Assembly: GCA_036524155.1 (NCBI GenBank)
Contig: DATDCV010000109.1
Span: 1-18,026 of the forward strand
From: DATDCV01 sp036524155
GTDB taxonomy: Bacteria; Verrucomicrobiota; Verrucomicrobiia; Limisphaerales; UBA8199
DNA: 18,026 bases
Reading direction: 5' to 3'
The notes under the pieces were generated by a model. The model saw only the letters and a program-made list of their open reading frames with translations, was not told the DNA's origin and searched no databases. Below are positions 7,920 to 16,145 of this stretch, one piece after another. The position numbers were made by a program, and so were the translations under genes. How positions within the stretch are numbered: position 1 is the stretch's first letter; each line of letters begins with the position of its first letter.

Positions 7920-7983
7920 GGGCCCGCGGATCCCATTTCCGCCTCCTTCGCTTGGCGGCCACGATCGGCTGGAACTCTTCAGG

Positions 7984-8610
7984 CTACGTGTTTTTCGTCT
8001 GTGACGATTCCACCTCTGTCACGACGCCGTCTTTATCGAAAATGACGAAGATGTTATGGACCTCAATCTGGTCGCCGCCATAGGCTACGCCGAAGGTAGA
8101 TGCCTTGCCCATCACCGTCCATAGCCAGATCTCAGCACCCTTGCCACACTTGTCCTTGAAATCGGCGTCATAACTGGGACAAAGTGCCTTTCCGTGGGGC
8201 TTGCCAAGAAGCTGAAGCACGTCCTCCTTCTTCGAAACTCCCCGCTGGATTTGCTTGAGCTGATCTGCGTTTACGGTGGTCTTGTCCTTGTCGAAACTGC
8301 TGAGATAGTGATAGGAGTTCAGCGTGCCGTCGCGAAACTCCATATCGAGCACCCGGCTTCGCGCGCTGCCCATGTCCGCATACGCATACAAGTAGCGGAC
8401 CAGTTCGAACTTGCCCTCGCTGGTCTCCTTCATTTCGACGGAGTTCGGCTTGCCGAACAGCGCCTGGTAGTCCGAGCTGCGCGTTTGCTTCAGTTCCAGC
8501 GAACCCGCGCCTTGATATTTGAAGTCCTTGCCCACGCTCGCGCAGCCGCACGCAACGCCGGCCACCATTGCCGTTAAGCCAGTCAGTTTCAGAAGTGAAA
8601 ACATGTTCAT
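7984..8610 (-). CDS. BamE/SmpA-like lipoprotein (208 aa)
   Basis: The start at 8610 (MNMFSLLKLTG) is preferred because a short lipoprotein signal follows directly, with Cys at residues 21 and 23 (VACGCAS), and an AAGGGAAA-type ribosome-binding site lies about 10 bases upstream. The open frame continues to 8787, but that extension is polar and non-coding in character. The mature protein contains two similar elements: YQALFGKPNSVEM (48-60) and VLQLLGKPHGKA (131-142). The second follows a RGVSKKEDV helix, which matches the SmpA/OmlA/BamE layout (short helix, LGKP turn, beta strands). A Cys pair (144 and 155) may form a disulfide. BamE is an outer-membrane assembly accessory, but this two-unit protein need not have that role. 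It is convergent with the DUF4178 gene, 64 bases away, and divergent from the cbb3 operon. Confidence 0.72.
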   Translation of the reverse strand: MNMFSLLKLTGLTAMVAGVACGCASVGKDFKYQGAGSLELKQTRSSDYQALFGKPNSVEMKETSEGKFELVRYLYAYADMGSARSRVLDMEFRDGTLNSYHYLSSFDKDKTTVNADQLKQIQRGVSKKEDVLQLLGKPHGKALCPSYDADFKDKCGKGAEIWLWTVMGKASTFGVAYGGDQIEVHNIFVIFDKDGVVTEVESSQTKNT

Positions 8611-8640
8611 TTCGCTTATTTCCCTTTGATTGTTTTTGTG

Positions 8641-8657
8641 CCGGTCACCTTGACCGG
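8641..8657. promoter_or_regulatory. perfect 7-bp palindrome, possible operator or leader hairpin
   Basis: CCGGTCA, a 3-base spacer CCT and TGACCGG form a perfect inverted repeat. It lies 31 bases upstream of the lipoprotein start (8610) and 21 bases downstream of the candidate minus-strand -10, so it could be an operator for a dimeric repressor or a 5'-leader hairpin. No T-run follows on either strand, so it does not look like a terminator. Confidence 0.35.
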
Positions 8658-8677
8658 TGTCTCGTGGATCGGCCACA

Positions 8678-8706
8678 CGTATATCCAAACAGACTGACTG
8701 GCGCAA
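8678..8706 (-). promoter_or_regulatory. candidate promoter of the BamE/SmpA-like lipoprotein gene
   Basis: On the minus strand TTGCGC (8706-8701) and TATACG (8683-8678) are spaced by 17 bases. Transcription would start near 8671, giving a leader of about 60 bases that contains the palindrome at 8641-8657. The -35 matches only the TTG of consensus. Confidence 0.33.
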
Positions 8707-8824
8707 CCCCCTGGCGTTTCTGACGGACGGCATTTTCGATGCCGGATAGCGGCAGGAGGGATGGGCAGGTTGCGTTGTGCACACCAAGAAATGTGTAGCC
8801 GCTGCGGCTCTTGCGTTGTTTAAT

Positions 8825-8864
8825 ATCTGGAGCAGGTTCGCTTATTTGCGCGGCCCTGCCAGAT
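8825..8864 (+). other. bulged hairpin upstream of ccoI
   Basis: ATCTGG-AG-CAGG (8825-8836) pairs with CCTGCCAGAT (8855-8864), giving ten base pairs with a two-base bulge and an 18-base loop. A -10-like TTTAAT occurs just before it at 8819-8824 without a good -35. It could be part of the 5' leader of the cbb3 operon; no known riboswitch was recognised. Confidence 0.25.
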
Positions 8865-8974
8865 GAAGTATTACATTAACTGCATTGCACCCCAGCCGGC
8901 GGCGCAACCGCCAGGCAAATTGACTGACTGTCGCTGTCCGGGCGCGGGTTGCGCCCTCAAACGATAACCGCAGC

Positions 8975-11491
8975 GTGCGCGGGACTGTTGACAATAGCAT
9001 CGCGGAAGCGCCGGATCGCATCCTGGCCAGCGAGGGCATCGCGGCCGGCCTTTCCAGCACCGATGCTGCCGGGGCCGGGAGATGTTTCCATTGCGGCGAA
9101 CCCTGCCGCGGCCACGAGTTCACGCGGGCCGATAAAGTCTTTTGCTGCCGGGGGTGCCAGGCGGTGCATGACATTCTTTCCGCGAGCGGCCTGGACCAGT
9201 TCTACCGGCTGGCCAGTGCTCCCGGGGTGCGTGTGCGGAACGAATCCGGGAGCAACACATGGGCTTACCTCGACGACCCCGCCGTGCAGAAACGGCTGCT
9301 GGATTTCACCGATGGCAAGCTGAGCCTGGTGACACTCAAGGTGCCCGGCATCCACTGCATCGCCTGCGTTTGGCTCCTGGAGAATCTCTTTCGATTGCAT
9401 CCCGGGATCGGCACGTCGCAGGTCAATTTCCCGCGGCGTGAAGTGGCGGTGTCGTTTGCCCCGGCGAAGATCGCTTTTAGCGAGGTGGCGGCGCTGCTCA
9501 CTTCGATCGGCTATGAGCCACAGTTTACGCTGGCCGAATTGGACAAGCTTCGCCCCGGTTCCACAAACCGGCGCCTGTGGTTGCAGGTCGGCGTCGCCGG
9601 CTTCGCGTTTGGCAATATCATGCTTTTGAGCATTCCGGTTTATCTCGGGCTGGACAGCTTCAGCGCGCCGCTTTTTAAAGCCCTGTTCGGATACGCCAGC
9701 CTCGCCCTTGCGGTGCCGGTCTTGTGCTATTGCGCTTCCGATTACTGGCATGCCGCGCGGCTCGCAGTCCGTCAGCGCATGCTCACGCTGGACGTGCCGA
9801 TTGCTTTGGGCCTGGCCGCGCTTTACGTCCAAAGCGCGGTCGAGATCGTATCCGGCCGCGGCGCCGGCTATCTGGATTCGCTCGCCGGCCTCGTGTTCTT
9901 CCTGCTCTGCGGACGTATCTTTCAGCAAAAGACCTTCGCACGGATCGCTTTCGACCGCGATTACAGGTGCTTTTTCCCGTTGTCGGTCCTTCGCAAGCGC
10001 GCGGACGAGGAGCGGTCTGTGGCGTTGTCTGAACTGCGTAGCGGCGATCGGATCGTCCTCCGCAACGGCGAGCTAATCCCCGCCGACTCGGAGTTGATTC
10101 ACGGGTCGGCGCTCATCGACTACAGCTTCGTAACTGGCGAATCCGAGCCGGTCGCCCGGGCAAAGGGCGACCGGCTTTACGCCGGGGGCAAACAACTTGG
10201 CGAGATGATTGAAGTCGAAATGGTCAAAGACGTGTCGCAAGGTTATCTCGCGTCCTTGTGGGACCATGCTGCCTTTGGGAAACAATCGCGCCGTGACCTC
10301 GAGACAGTGACGAACCGTTACAGCCGCCGGTTTACGGGCGCCGTCATGGCGATCGCGCTGAGCGCCGGTGTGTTCTGGTGCCTTTCCGGTCAGGCCGCCC
10401 GCGGGCTCAAGGCGTTCACCTCGGTTCTGATCGTCGCTTGCCCGTGCGCGCTGGCGCTGGCGGCGCCGTTTGCGCTGGGGACAACCCAGCGTTGGCTGGC
10501 CCGGCGCGGGATCTTTCTAAAGAACACGCTGGTGCTGGAGCGGTTGGCCAACGTAGACACGATCGTGTTCGACAAGACCGGCACGCTCACCTCCGGCGGG
10601 GCCTCCAGGGTGAATCTTCACCCGTTCGACTCCGGTCTGAGCGACGCGGACAAATCCCGATTCGCAGCCCTGGCACGGCACTCGACCCACCCCCACTCCG
10701 CCCGGATTCAGGAAGTGCTGGCTGGGAATGACCAGTTCCAGTTCTCCGGCTTCAACGAAGTGCCGGGGGGCGGTGTTGAAGCCAACTTGGACGGACGCTC
10801 TTTCCGGCTGGGCTCGGCGAATTGGCTGCGCCGGCGCGGTCTGGCGGTGCCGGAGATCCCCGGTGCCAACGGCAGCGCCTCTTACGCCGCGATCGACAGC
10901 AAGGTCCGCGCCGGGTTTGTGCTCCACACCGCCCTGCGGCCCCGCACCGAGCACTTGCTCGGTGAACTGAGCCCAAAGTACGACCTGGCTTTGCTCAGCG
11001 GCGACAATGAGAAGGAACGTGAAAAGTTCCGGCGGCTTTTCGGTTCGGACGCCCGGCTGCGATTCAACCAGAGTCCATTCGAGAAACTGGCGTTCGTCGA
11101 AAAGCTCCAGGGGGACGGGCGGACGGTGATGATGGTCGGGGACGGCCTGAATGACGCCGGCGCGTTAAAGCAGAGCGATGTAGGCGTCGCGGTCGTGGAA
11201 CAAGTCGGCACCTTTTCACCCGCCAGCGACATCATCCTTCCGGCACGGGATGTGCCGCGGCTGGCGCGCCTGCTCGAGCTCGCCCGCCGCTCAGTCCGTG
11301 TCGTGCGCGTCAGCTTCGGCATTTCGGCCGTTTACAACCTCGCTGGCATCACCATCGCCGCCGGCGGTATGCTATCGCCGGTGGTTTGCGCCGTGTTGAT
11401 GCCGCTGAGTTCAATTTCCGTGGTGCTTTTCGCGTGTGGCTCTTCCAGCCGGGCGGTTAAGAAAACGGGGTTAAACCCTCTGCCAGACTGA
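8975..11491 (+). CDS. ccoI: cbb3 oxidase-associated copper-translocating P1B-type ATPase CcoI (838 aa)
   Basis: GTG at 8975 is the only conventional start between an in-frame stop (8921-8923) and the first domain. The N-terminal Cys cluster (C37, C40, C44 and C57, C58, C61) is the zinc-finger-like metal site typical of CcoI/FixI. It is followed by a heavy-metal-associated domain with GIHCIACVWL (C128, C131). P-type ATPase signatures are TGES (387-390), the membrane CPC (489-491), the phosphorylation site DKTGTLT (533-539) and GDGLND near residue 722. The CPC and HMA motifs indicate Cu(I) transport. CcoI-type pumps export copper to the periplasm for CuB assembly of the cbb3 oxidase rather than for detoxification, and the position immediately before ccoS and ccoNO supports that. 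Only two bases separate it from ccoS. Confidence 0.93.
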   Translation: MRGTVDNSIAEAPDRILASEGIAAGLSSTDAAGAGRCFHCGEPCRGHEFTRADKVFCCRGCQAVHDILSASGLDQFYRLASAPGVRVRNESGSNTWAYLDDPAVQKRLLDFTDGKLSLVTLKVPGIHCIACVWLLENLFRLHPGIGTSQVNFPRREVAVSFAPAKIAFSEVAALLTSIGYEPQFTLAELDKLRPGSTNRRLWLQVGVAGFAFGNIMLLSIPVYLGLDSFSAPLFKALFGYASLALAVPVLCYCASDYWHAARLAVRQRMLTLDVPIALGLAALYVQSAVEIVSGRGAGYLDSLAGLVFFLLCGRIFQQKTFARIAFDRDYRCFFPLSVLRKRADEERSVALSELRSGDRIVLRNGELIPADSELIHGSALIDYSFVTGESEPVARAKGDRLYAGGKQLGEMIEVEMVKDVSQGYLASLWDHAAFGKQSRRDLETVTNRYSRRFTGAVMAIALSAGVFWCLSGQAARGLKAFTSVLIVACPCALALAAPFALGTTQRWLARRGIFLKNTLVLERLANVDTIVFDKTGTLTSGGASRVNLHPFDSGLSDADKSRFAALARHSTHPHSARIQEVLAGNDQFQFSGFNEVPGGGVEANLDGRSFRLGSANWLRRRGLAVPEIPGANGSASYAAIDSKVRAGFVLHTALRPRTEHLLGELSPKYDLALLSGDNEKEREKFRRLFGSDARLRFNQSPFEKLAFVEKLQGDGRTVMMVGDGLNDAGALKQSDVGVAVVEQVGTFSPASDIILPARDVPRLARLLELARRSVRVVRVSFGISAVYNLAGITIAAGGMLSPVVCAVLMPLSSISVVLFACGSSSRAVKKTGLNPLPD

Positions 11492-11493
11492 AT

Positions 11494-11676
11494 ATGTCGG
11501 TCATTGTGATTCTCATCCTGATTAGCCTGACGGTGGCCTTGCTGTTCCTGGCGGGCTTCATCTGGGCTGTCAAATCCGGCCAGTTTGAGGATACCTGCAC
11601 GCCGGCGATGCGAGTCCTGACCGATGACGCTCCGGTCAAAGAACCAAACCTAGACCCGAAACATACCAAAACCTGA
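11494..11676 (+). CDS. ccoS: cbb3-type oxidase assembly protein CcoS (60 aa)
   Basis: This is a single-helix protein. The membrane segment spans residues 3-25 (VIVILILISLTVALLFLAGF) and is followed by the characteristic IWAVKSGQFED with small acidic residues, then a short polar tail. Both size and the WAVKSGQF(D/E)D motif match CcoS, which is needed for cofactor (heme and copper) insertion into CcoN. It lies two bases after ccoI and seven before ccoNO, so it is part of the same operon. Confidence 0.92.
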   Translation: MSVIVILILISLTVALLFLAGFIWAVKSGQFEDTCTPAMRVLTDDAPVKEPNLDPKHTKT

Positions 11677-11683
11677 CCCCACC

Positions 11684-13897
11684 ATGAGTTCCGCTGGACT
11701 CGCGCGCGGAAGCGCCTTAGCCGAGAGTCGCCGCACGCCGGCCTCCGTAGAAACCTTCAAATACGACAACCACGTGGTGCGAGCCTTCGCCTTCGCGACC
11801 GCCATCTGGGGATTGGTTGGCACCAGCGTGGGTTTGCTGGCCGCGTGTCAGCTCTTCTGGCCCGGCCTGAACCTCGACACCCCGTTCACCACCTTCGGCC
11901 GTATCCGCCCCTTGCACACCAACGCGGTGATCTTTGCGTTTGTGGGCAACGGAATGTTTTGCGGCATTTATTACTCGCTGCAGCGGCTCTGCAAGGCCCG
12001 CATGTTCAGCGATGCTTTGAGCTGGCTCAATTTCTGGGGCTGGCAGGCGATTATCGTCAGCGCGGCGATCACGCTGCCTCTGGGCTTTACCACCAGCAAG
12101 GAGTACGCGGAGCTCGAATGGCCCGTCGATATCGCCATCGCGGTCGTCTGGGTCGCTTTCACGGTCAACCTGTTGGGCACGATCCTCCGGCGCCGTGAAA
12201 AGCACATGTACGTCGCGATTTGGTTTTATATAGCTACGGCAATCACGGTGGCGATGCTGCACATCTTTAACTCGCTGGAAATTCCCGCGAGCTTGTTCAA
12301 GAGCTACTCGGCCTATGCCGGCGTGCAGGATGCGCTGGTGCAGTGGTGGTACGGCCACAACGCGGTCGCCTTCTTTCTGACCACGCCCTACCTGGGCCTC
12401 ATGTATTATTACCTGCCCAAGGCCGCCAACCGCCCCGTCTTCAGCTACCGCCTGTCGATCATCCATTTCTGGGGGTTGATCTTCATTTATATCTGGGCCG
12501 GGCCGCACCACTTGCTATACACCGCCCTGCCGGACTGGGCGCAGTCGCTCGGCATGGTTTTCTCTGTGATGCTCGTGGCGCCTTCCTGGGGCGGCATGCT
12601 CAACGGTCTCCTGACTCTCCGGGGAGCCTGGGACAAAGTGCGACAGGAGCCGATGTTGAAGTTCATGGTCGTCGCGGTGACCGCTTACGGCATGGCGACC
12701 CTCGAGGGTCCAACGCTGGCCGTAAAGAGCGTCAACGCACTGTCGCATTACACCGATTGGACCATCGCCCATGTGCATACCGGCGCGCTGGGCTGGAACG
12801 GCTTCCTCACCTTCTCGCTGCTCTACTGGTTGTTCCCCCGCCTCTATAACACGAAGCTCTGGTCCACTAAGCTCGCCAACTACCATTTCTGGATCGCATT
12901 GCTCGGGATGATGTTCTACGTGGTGCCCCTCTACACCAGCGGCGTCACCGCCGGCCTCATGTGGAAGGAGTTCACCCCGGACGGCTTCCTCCGCTACCCG
13001 AACTTCCTCGAAACCACGATTCGCCTCATCCCGATGTACGAACTCCGCGCGATCGGGGGCACGCTCTACGTCACCGGCATTATGCTGATGCTGGTCAACC
13101 TTTACAAAACCGCCAAAGCGGGCCGGTTTATCGGCGACCAGCAGGCGCAAGCGCCGGCACTCAATGCAGCGGCGACCAAAGAATCGCCCAGGCTCGGTCA
13201 CCGCTGGCTCGAAGGCGTCCCGGTCACCTTCACGATTCTTTCGGGGGTGGCTGTGCTCATCGGCGGGTTAATCGAAATCGTGCCGATGTTTCTGATCAAG
13301 GAAAACGTGCCCAGCATTGCGAGCGTCAAACCGTACACCCCGCTCGAATTGCTCGGCCGGGACCTCTATATCCGCGAAGGGTGCGTCGGTTGCCATTCGC
13401 AAATGGTCCGGCCCTTCCGTTCCGAGACTGAGCGATACGGCGAATACTCAAAGGCCGGTGAATTTGTTTATGACCATCCCTTCCTGTGGGGCTCCAAACG
13501 CACTGGCCCGGACCTGCACCGGGAGGGCGGCAAGTACCCCGATGCCTGGCACTTTAACCATCTCGAAAACCCGCGCTCGACCTCGCCCGGTTCGATCATG
13601 CCGAACTACGCGTGGCTTCTCGCCCGGAAACTGGATACCGGCGTCGCGGGCGATCGCATGCGCGCTCTCCGCAAGGTCGGCGTGCCCTATAAGGACGACG
13701 ACGTCGCCAACGCTCAAAAGAGCATCCAGGAACAGTCGAAGAAGATCGTTGCCAACCTCGCCGTCGGCTCGATCACCAACGCTCCCGCCGATCGGGAGGT
13801 CATCGCGATAATCGCGTTCCTGCAGCGGCTTGGCACCGACATCAAAGCCCTGACGGCACCGGCCACCAACGCGGTTCGCACCGCCCAACTGCCATAA
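11684..13897 (+). CDS. ccoNO: fused cbb3-type cytochrome c oxidase subunits I and II, CcoNO (737 aa)
   Basis: Residues 1-480 are CcoN, the catalytic subunit with about 12 helices. By alignment with the P. stutzeri numbering (offset 18), the low-spin heme ligands are H78 (RPLHTNAVIFAF) and H365, the high-spin heme ligand is H363 (IAHVHTG), CuB ligands are H225 (WWYGHNAV), H275 and H276, and the Tyr expected to cross-link is Y269. After a linker (about 481-505) and a new membrane helix (512-538), residues 555-737 are CcoO. This has a c-type heme site CVGCH (567-571) and an axial Met in SIMPNYAWL (M639). CcoN and CcoO are separate genes in proteobacteria, but fusions are known in other phyla such as Bacteroidota. 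It reduces O2 to water with proton pumping at low oxygen. Confidence 0.96.
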   Translation: MSSAGLARGSALAESRRTPASVETFKYDNHVVRAFAFATAIWGLVGTSVGLLAACQLFWPGLNLDTPFTTFGRIRPLHTNAVIFAFVGNGMFCGIYYSLQRLCKARMFSDALSWLNFWGWQAIIVSAAITLPLGFTTSKEYAELEWPVDIAIAVVWVAFTVNLLGTILRRREKHMYVAIWFYIATAITVAMLHIFNSLEIPASLFKSYSAYAGVQDALVQWWYGHNAVAFFLTTPYLGLMYYYLPKAANRPVFSYRLSIIHFWGLIFIYIWAGPHHLLYTALPDWAQSLGMVFSVMLVAPSWGGMLNGLLTLRGAWDKVRQEPMLKFMVVAVTAYGMATLEGPTLAVKSVNALSHYTDWTIAHVHTGALGWNGFLTFSLLYWLFPRLYNTKLWSTKLANYHFWIALLGMMFYVVPLYTSGVTAGLMWKEFTPDGFLRYPNFLETTIRLIPMYELRAIGGTLYVTGIMLMLVNLYKTAKAGRFIGDQQAQAPALNAAATKESPRLGHRWLEGVPVTFTILSGVAVLIGGLIEIVPMFLIKENVPSIASVKPYTPLELLGRDLYIREGCVGCHSQMVRPFRSETERYGEYSKAGEFVYDHPFLWGSKRTGPDLHREGGKYPDAWHFNHLENPRSTSPGSIMPNYAWLLARKLDTGVAGDRMRALRKVGVPYKDDDVANAQKSIQEQSKKIVANLAVGSITNAPADREVIAIIAFLQRLGTDIKALTAPATNAVRTAQLP

Positions 13898-13903
13898 CCG
13901 GCC

Positions 13904-14095
13904 ATGATCTCCAACCTGTTCAAAACCATCGGCGGGATAGAAAACTACGGCCTGGTTTCTTTATGCCTGTTCCTGCTCATCTTTGTCTGCGTGTTCGTCT
14001 GGGCTTGCGTCCAACGCAAAGCGCACCTCGACCGCATCGCCCGCATCCCGCTTGACCCGGAAGAACCGAACTCCGGAGAAACATCCCATGAATAA
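13904..14095 (+). CDS. ccoQ: CcoQ-like small subunit of cbb3 oxidase (63 aa)
   Basis: This is a single-helix protein (hydrophobic residues about 13-37, GLVSLCLFLLIFVCVFVWAC) with a basic, then acidic cytoplasmic tail ending in PLDPEEPNSGE. Sequence conservation in CcoQ is low, so the call rests on size, topology and its position between ccoO and ccoP. It starts six bases after ccoNO and its 3' end overlaps the ccoP start by eight bases (ATGAATAA). Confidence 0.82.
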   Translation: MISNLFKTIGGIENYGLVSLCLFLLIFVCVFVWACVQRKAHLDRIARIPLDPEEPNSGETSHE

Positions 14096-14681
14096 TAGCG
14101 CAAGTCCCAAGGACTCCCTGCTGCTCGACCACGACTACGACGGCATTCGCGAACTTGACAACAAGCTGCCCCGTTGGTGGGTTTGGCTGTTCAATCTGTG
14201 CATCCTGTTCGCCGGGCTCTATCTCGTGCATTACCACGTCTTGCACAAAGGCAAGTTGATGGTCGCCCAATACGCAGACGAAATGAAGCTTGCCGAGCAG
14301 AGCAAATCCCGCGCGATCGGGGATTTCGAGTCCCGCATGGCTTCGCTGCAACCTTCCAAAGACCCGCTTGTCCTCAACGAAGGCAAGGATACGTTCCTCA
14401 AGCTCTGTGCCCCCTGCCACCGGCCTGATGGCGGTGGCCTGGTCGGACCCAACCTATGCGATGATTACTGGATTCACGGCTCGAACTTTGTGGACAACCT
14501 CCGAACCATTTGGAATGGCGTCCCCAGCAAAGGCATGGTCACCTGGAAGGGCACCCTCAAACCGACGACCATCTACGCTGCGGCCAGCTACATCTATACT
14601 CTGCGCGGCACGCATCCTCCCAATCCCAAACCCCCTGAAAACCAGGCGCCGGTCAAGACCGGACCGAATGAGTTTGAGTAG
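14088..14681 (+). CDS. ccoP: cbb3-type oxidase subunit III, mono-heme CcoP (197 aa)
   Basis: The ATG at 14088 is chosen over an earlier frame opening because the FixP N-terminal domain begins right after it (HDYDGIRELDNKLPRWWVWLF, a membrane helix to about residue 48). A charged linker leads to one cytochrome c domain with C107, C110 and H111 (CAPCH) and the axial Met150 (SKGMVTW). The DDYWIHG motif is also present. Proteobacterial CcoP is larger and carries two heme c sites; here only one CxxCH exists. It overlaps ccoQ by eight bases, so translation is likely coupled. It would pass electrons from a soluble cytochrome c, or directly from the bc1-like complex, to the CcoO heme. Confidence 0.92.
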   Translation: MNNSASPKDSLLLDHDYDGIRELDNKLPRWWVWLFNLCILFAGLYLVHYHVLHKGKLMVAQYADEMKLAEQSKSRAIGDFESRMASLQPSKDPLVLNEGKDTFLKLCAPCHRPDGGGLVGPNLCDDYWIHGSNFVDNLRTIWNGVPSKGMVTWKGTLKPTTIYAAASYIYTLRGTHPPNPKPPENQAPVKTGPNEFE

Positions 14682-14693
14682 ACTGGCGTAACC

Positions 14694-16145
14694 ATGTCCG
14701 CCACCACGTCCAAACCGCCTGTCCGTGCTTCCGCCCCAGCGGCGGCTGGCGGCGATTTCCGCGATCACATCTCGACTGCCGATGCCGAAGGCCGGCGCAA
14801 ATGGCTTTACCCGAAGAAACAAACGGGGCGCTTCTATCGCGCGCGCACGTGGGTGAGTTGGCTGTTGCTCGGGGTCATGTTCGCCGGGCCGTTCATCAGG
14901 ATAAATGGCAACCCGTTGCTGATGATCAACGTTGTGGAACGGAAGTTCTCGGTGCTCGGCGTCATTTTCTGGCCGCAGGACAACCTCGTGTTCGCTTTGG
15001 GGCTGCTGCTCTTCCTGATGGGCATAGCGGTTTTCACTGCCGCGTTTGGCCGGCTTTGGTGCGGCTGGACCTGTCCCCAAACAGTTCTCATGGAGATGGT
15101 GTTCCGGAAGATCGAATACGCGCTCGAAGGTGACAGCCACCAGCAAAAGGCCCTGGACGCAGCGCCCTGGGGAGCCGGAAAACTCGCACGAAAGATCCTC
15201 AAGCATGCCATCTTCCTCGGCCTGTCATTCGTGATCAGCAACACGCTGCTGTCCTATGTCATCGGCCTCGACGGATTGAAACAAATCGTCACTGATGATC
15301 CGCGCCGCCACCTCACGGGGCTCGGCTTCATGGTGATCTTCACGCTTGTATTTTACGGCATCTTCGCCCGGTTCAGGGAACAGGCGTGCACCTTTATCTG
15401 CCCTTACGGGCGGCTGCAATCGACCTTGCTGGATGAGAACACCATCGTGGTGGCGTATGACTACCGCCGCGGCGAGCGGCGCGACCACCTGCGCCGGGGC
15501 GAATCTGCGGCTCAACGCTCAAGCCGCGGAGAGGGCGACTGCATCGACTGCTTCAAGTGTGTCGCGGTGTGCCCGACGGGCATCGACATTCGCGACGGCA
15601 CCCAGATGGAATGCGTCAACTGCACCGCCTGTATCGACGCCTGTGACGAGGTGATGGAGCGGATCGGTCGCCCCCGCGGGCTCGTTCGTTTCACGTCCTT
15701 GAACGGAATTGAAAAGGGCGAGGGCCTGCGTCTCACCCCGCGAATCATAGGCTATTGCCTGGTGCTGTTGCTCCTCGGCGCCGGTTTATTCACCCTCCTG
15801 CTCACGCGGTCCGAGGTCGACGTCAGCCTCCTCCGCGCCCCGGGCGCGCTCTTCCAGCAAACGCTCGAGGGCAGGATCAGCAACCTGTACCTGCTAAAAC
15901 TCACCAACAAGTCACATCAGCCAAAAACGATCGCGCTGCGACTGGAGCACCCGGCCGGGACCCTCGCGGTCCTGGGAGGCGAACTCGAGCTCGCGCCCGA
16001 AAAACAAACCGAGGCCTCGGTGCTGATCGAGATCGCCCCGGGCCAGTTGGCCTCCGGCACTACCCCGCTCGTCGTGGGGATTTACTCAGGTGAAAAGAAG
16101 ATCCAAAAGATCAAAACGATCTTCATCGGGCCGAGAAGATTCTAA
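14694..16145 (+). CDS. ccoG: cbb3 oxidase accessory iron-sulfur protein CcoG (FixG/RdxA) (483 aa)
   Basis: This is a membrane protein with an N-terminal RDHISTADAEGRRKWLYPKK segment. Helices are near 52-70, 98-118, 170-195 and 207-226, and there is a membrane-proximal WCGWTCPQT motif. Two [4Fe-4S] ferredoxin motifs follow: C283, C286, C289 and C293, then C307, C310, C313 and C317. A final helix (352-371) leads to an Ig-like C-terminal beta domain. The whole architecture is that of CcoG/FixG. CcoG has been linked to reduction of Cu(II) to Cu(I) for the oxidase, which fits CcoI, a Cu(I) pump, in the same operon. It starts 12 bases after ccoP, and its stop overlaps the ccoH start (TAATG, 16143-16147). 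Confidence 0.95.
   Translation: MSATTSKPPVRASAPAAAGGDFRDHISTADAEGRRKWLYPKKQTGRFYRARTWVSWLLLGVMFAGPFIRINGNPLLMINVVERKFSVLGVIFWPQDNLVFALGLLLFLMGIAVFTAAFGRLWCGWTCPQTVLMEMVFRKIEYALEGDSHQQKALDAAPWGAGKLARKILKHAIFLGLSFVISNTLLSYVIGLDGLKQIVTDDPRRHLTGLGFMVIFTLVFYGIFARFREQACTFICPYGRLQSTLLDENTIVVAYDYRRGERRDHLRRGESAAQRSSRGEGDCIDCFKCVAVCPTGIDIRDGTQMECVNCTACIDACDEVMERIGRPRGLVRFTSLNGIEKGEGLRLTPRIIGYCLVLLLLGAGLFTLLLTRSEVDVSLLRAPGALFQQTLEGRISNLYLLKLTNKSHQPKTIALRLEHPAGTLAVLGGELELAPEKQTEASVLIEIAPGQLASGTTPLVVGIYSGEKKIQKIKTIFIGPRRF

Larger units (their letters stand above)
8611..8974. other. divergent intergenic region between the lipoprotein gene and the cbb3 operon
   Basis: These 364 bases hold the upstream regions of two divergent genes and no convincing gene. 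Visible are a minus-strand promoter candidate with a perfect palindrome downstream of it, a small 6-bp hairpin (8728-8744), and a bulged hairpin nearer the ccoI start. No FNR/Anr-type TTGAT-N4-ATCAA box was found by eye, although cbb3 operons are often under such control in proteobacteria. Confidence 0.6.

Noticed and set aside
8611..8787. N-terminal extension of the minus-strand lipoprotein
   Set aside because: The extra 59 residues are polar and would place the lipoprotein signal internally; the ribosome-binding site supports 8610.
8611..8974. FNR/Anr box for the cbb3 operon
   Set aside because: No TTGAT-N4-ATCAA-like site could be found by eye on either strand.
8957..9928. Long open frame (323 codons) on the minus strand
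   Set aside because: It is antisense to the unmistakable ccoI coding sequence, has no domain-like pattern, and is a typical high-GC shadow.
13983..14087. Earlier opening of the ccoP frame
   Set aside because: It lies inside ccoQ and the extension is not CcoP-like; 14088 begins the FixP N-terminal domain.
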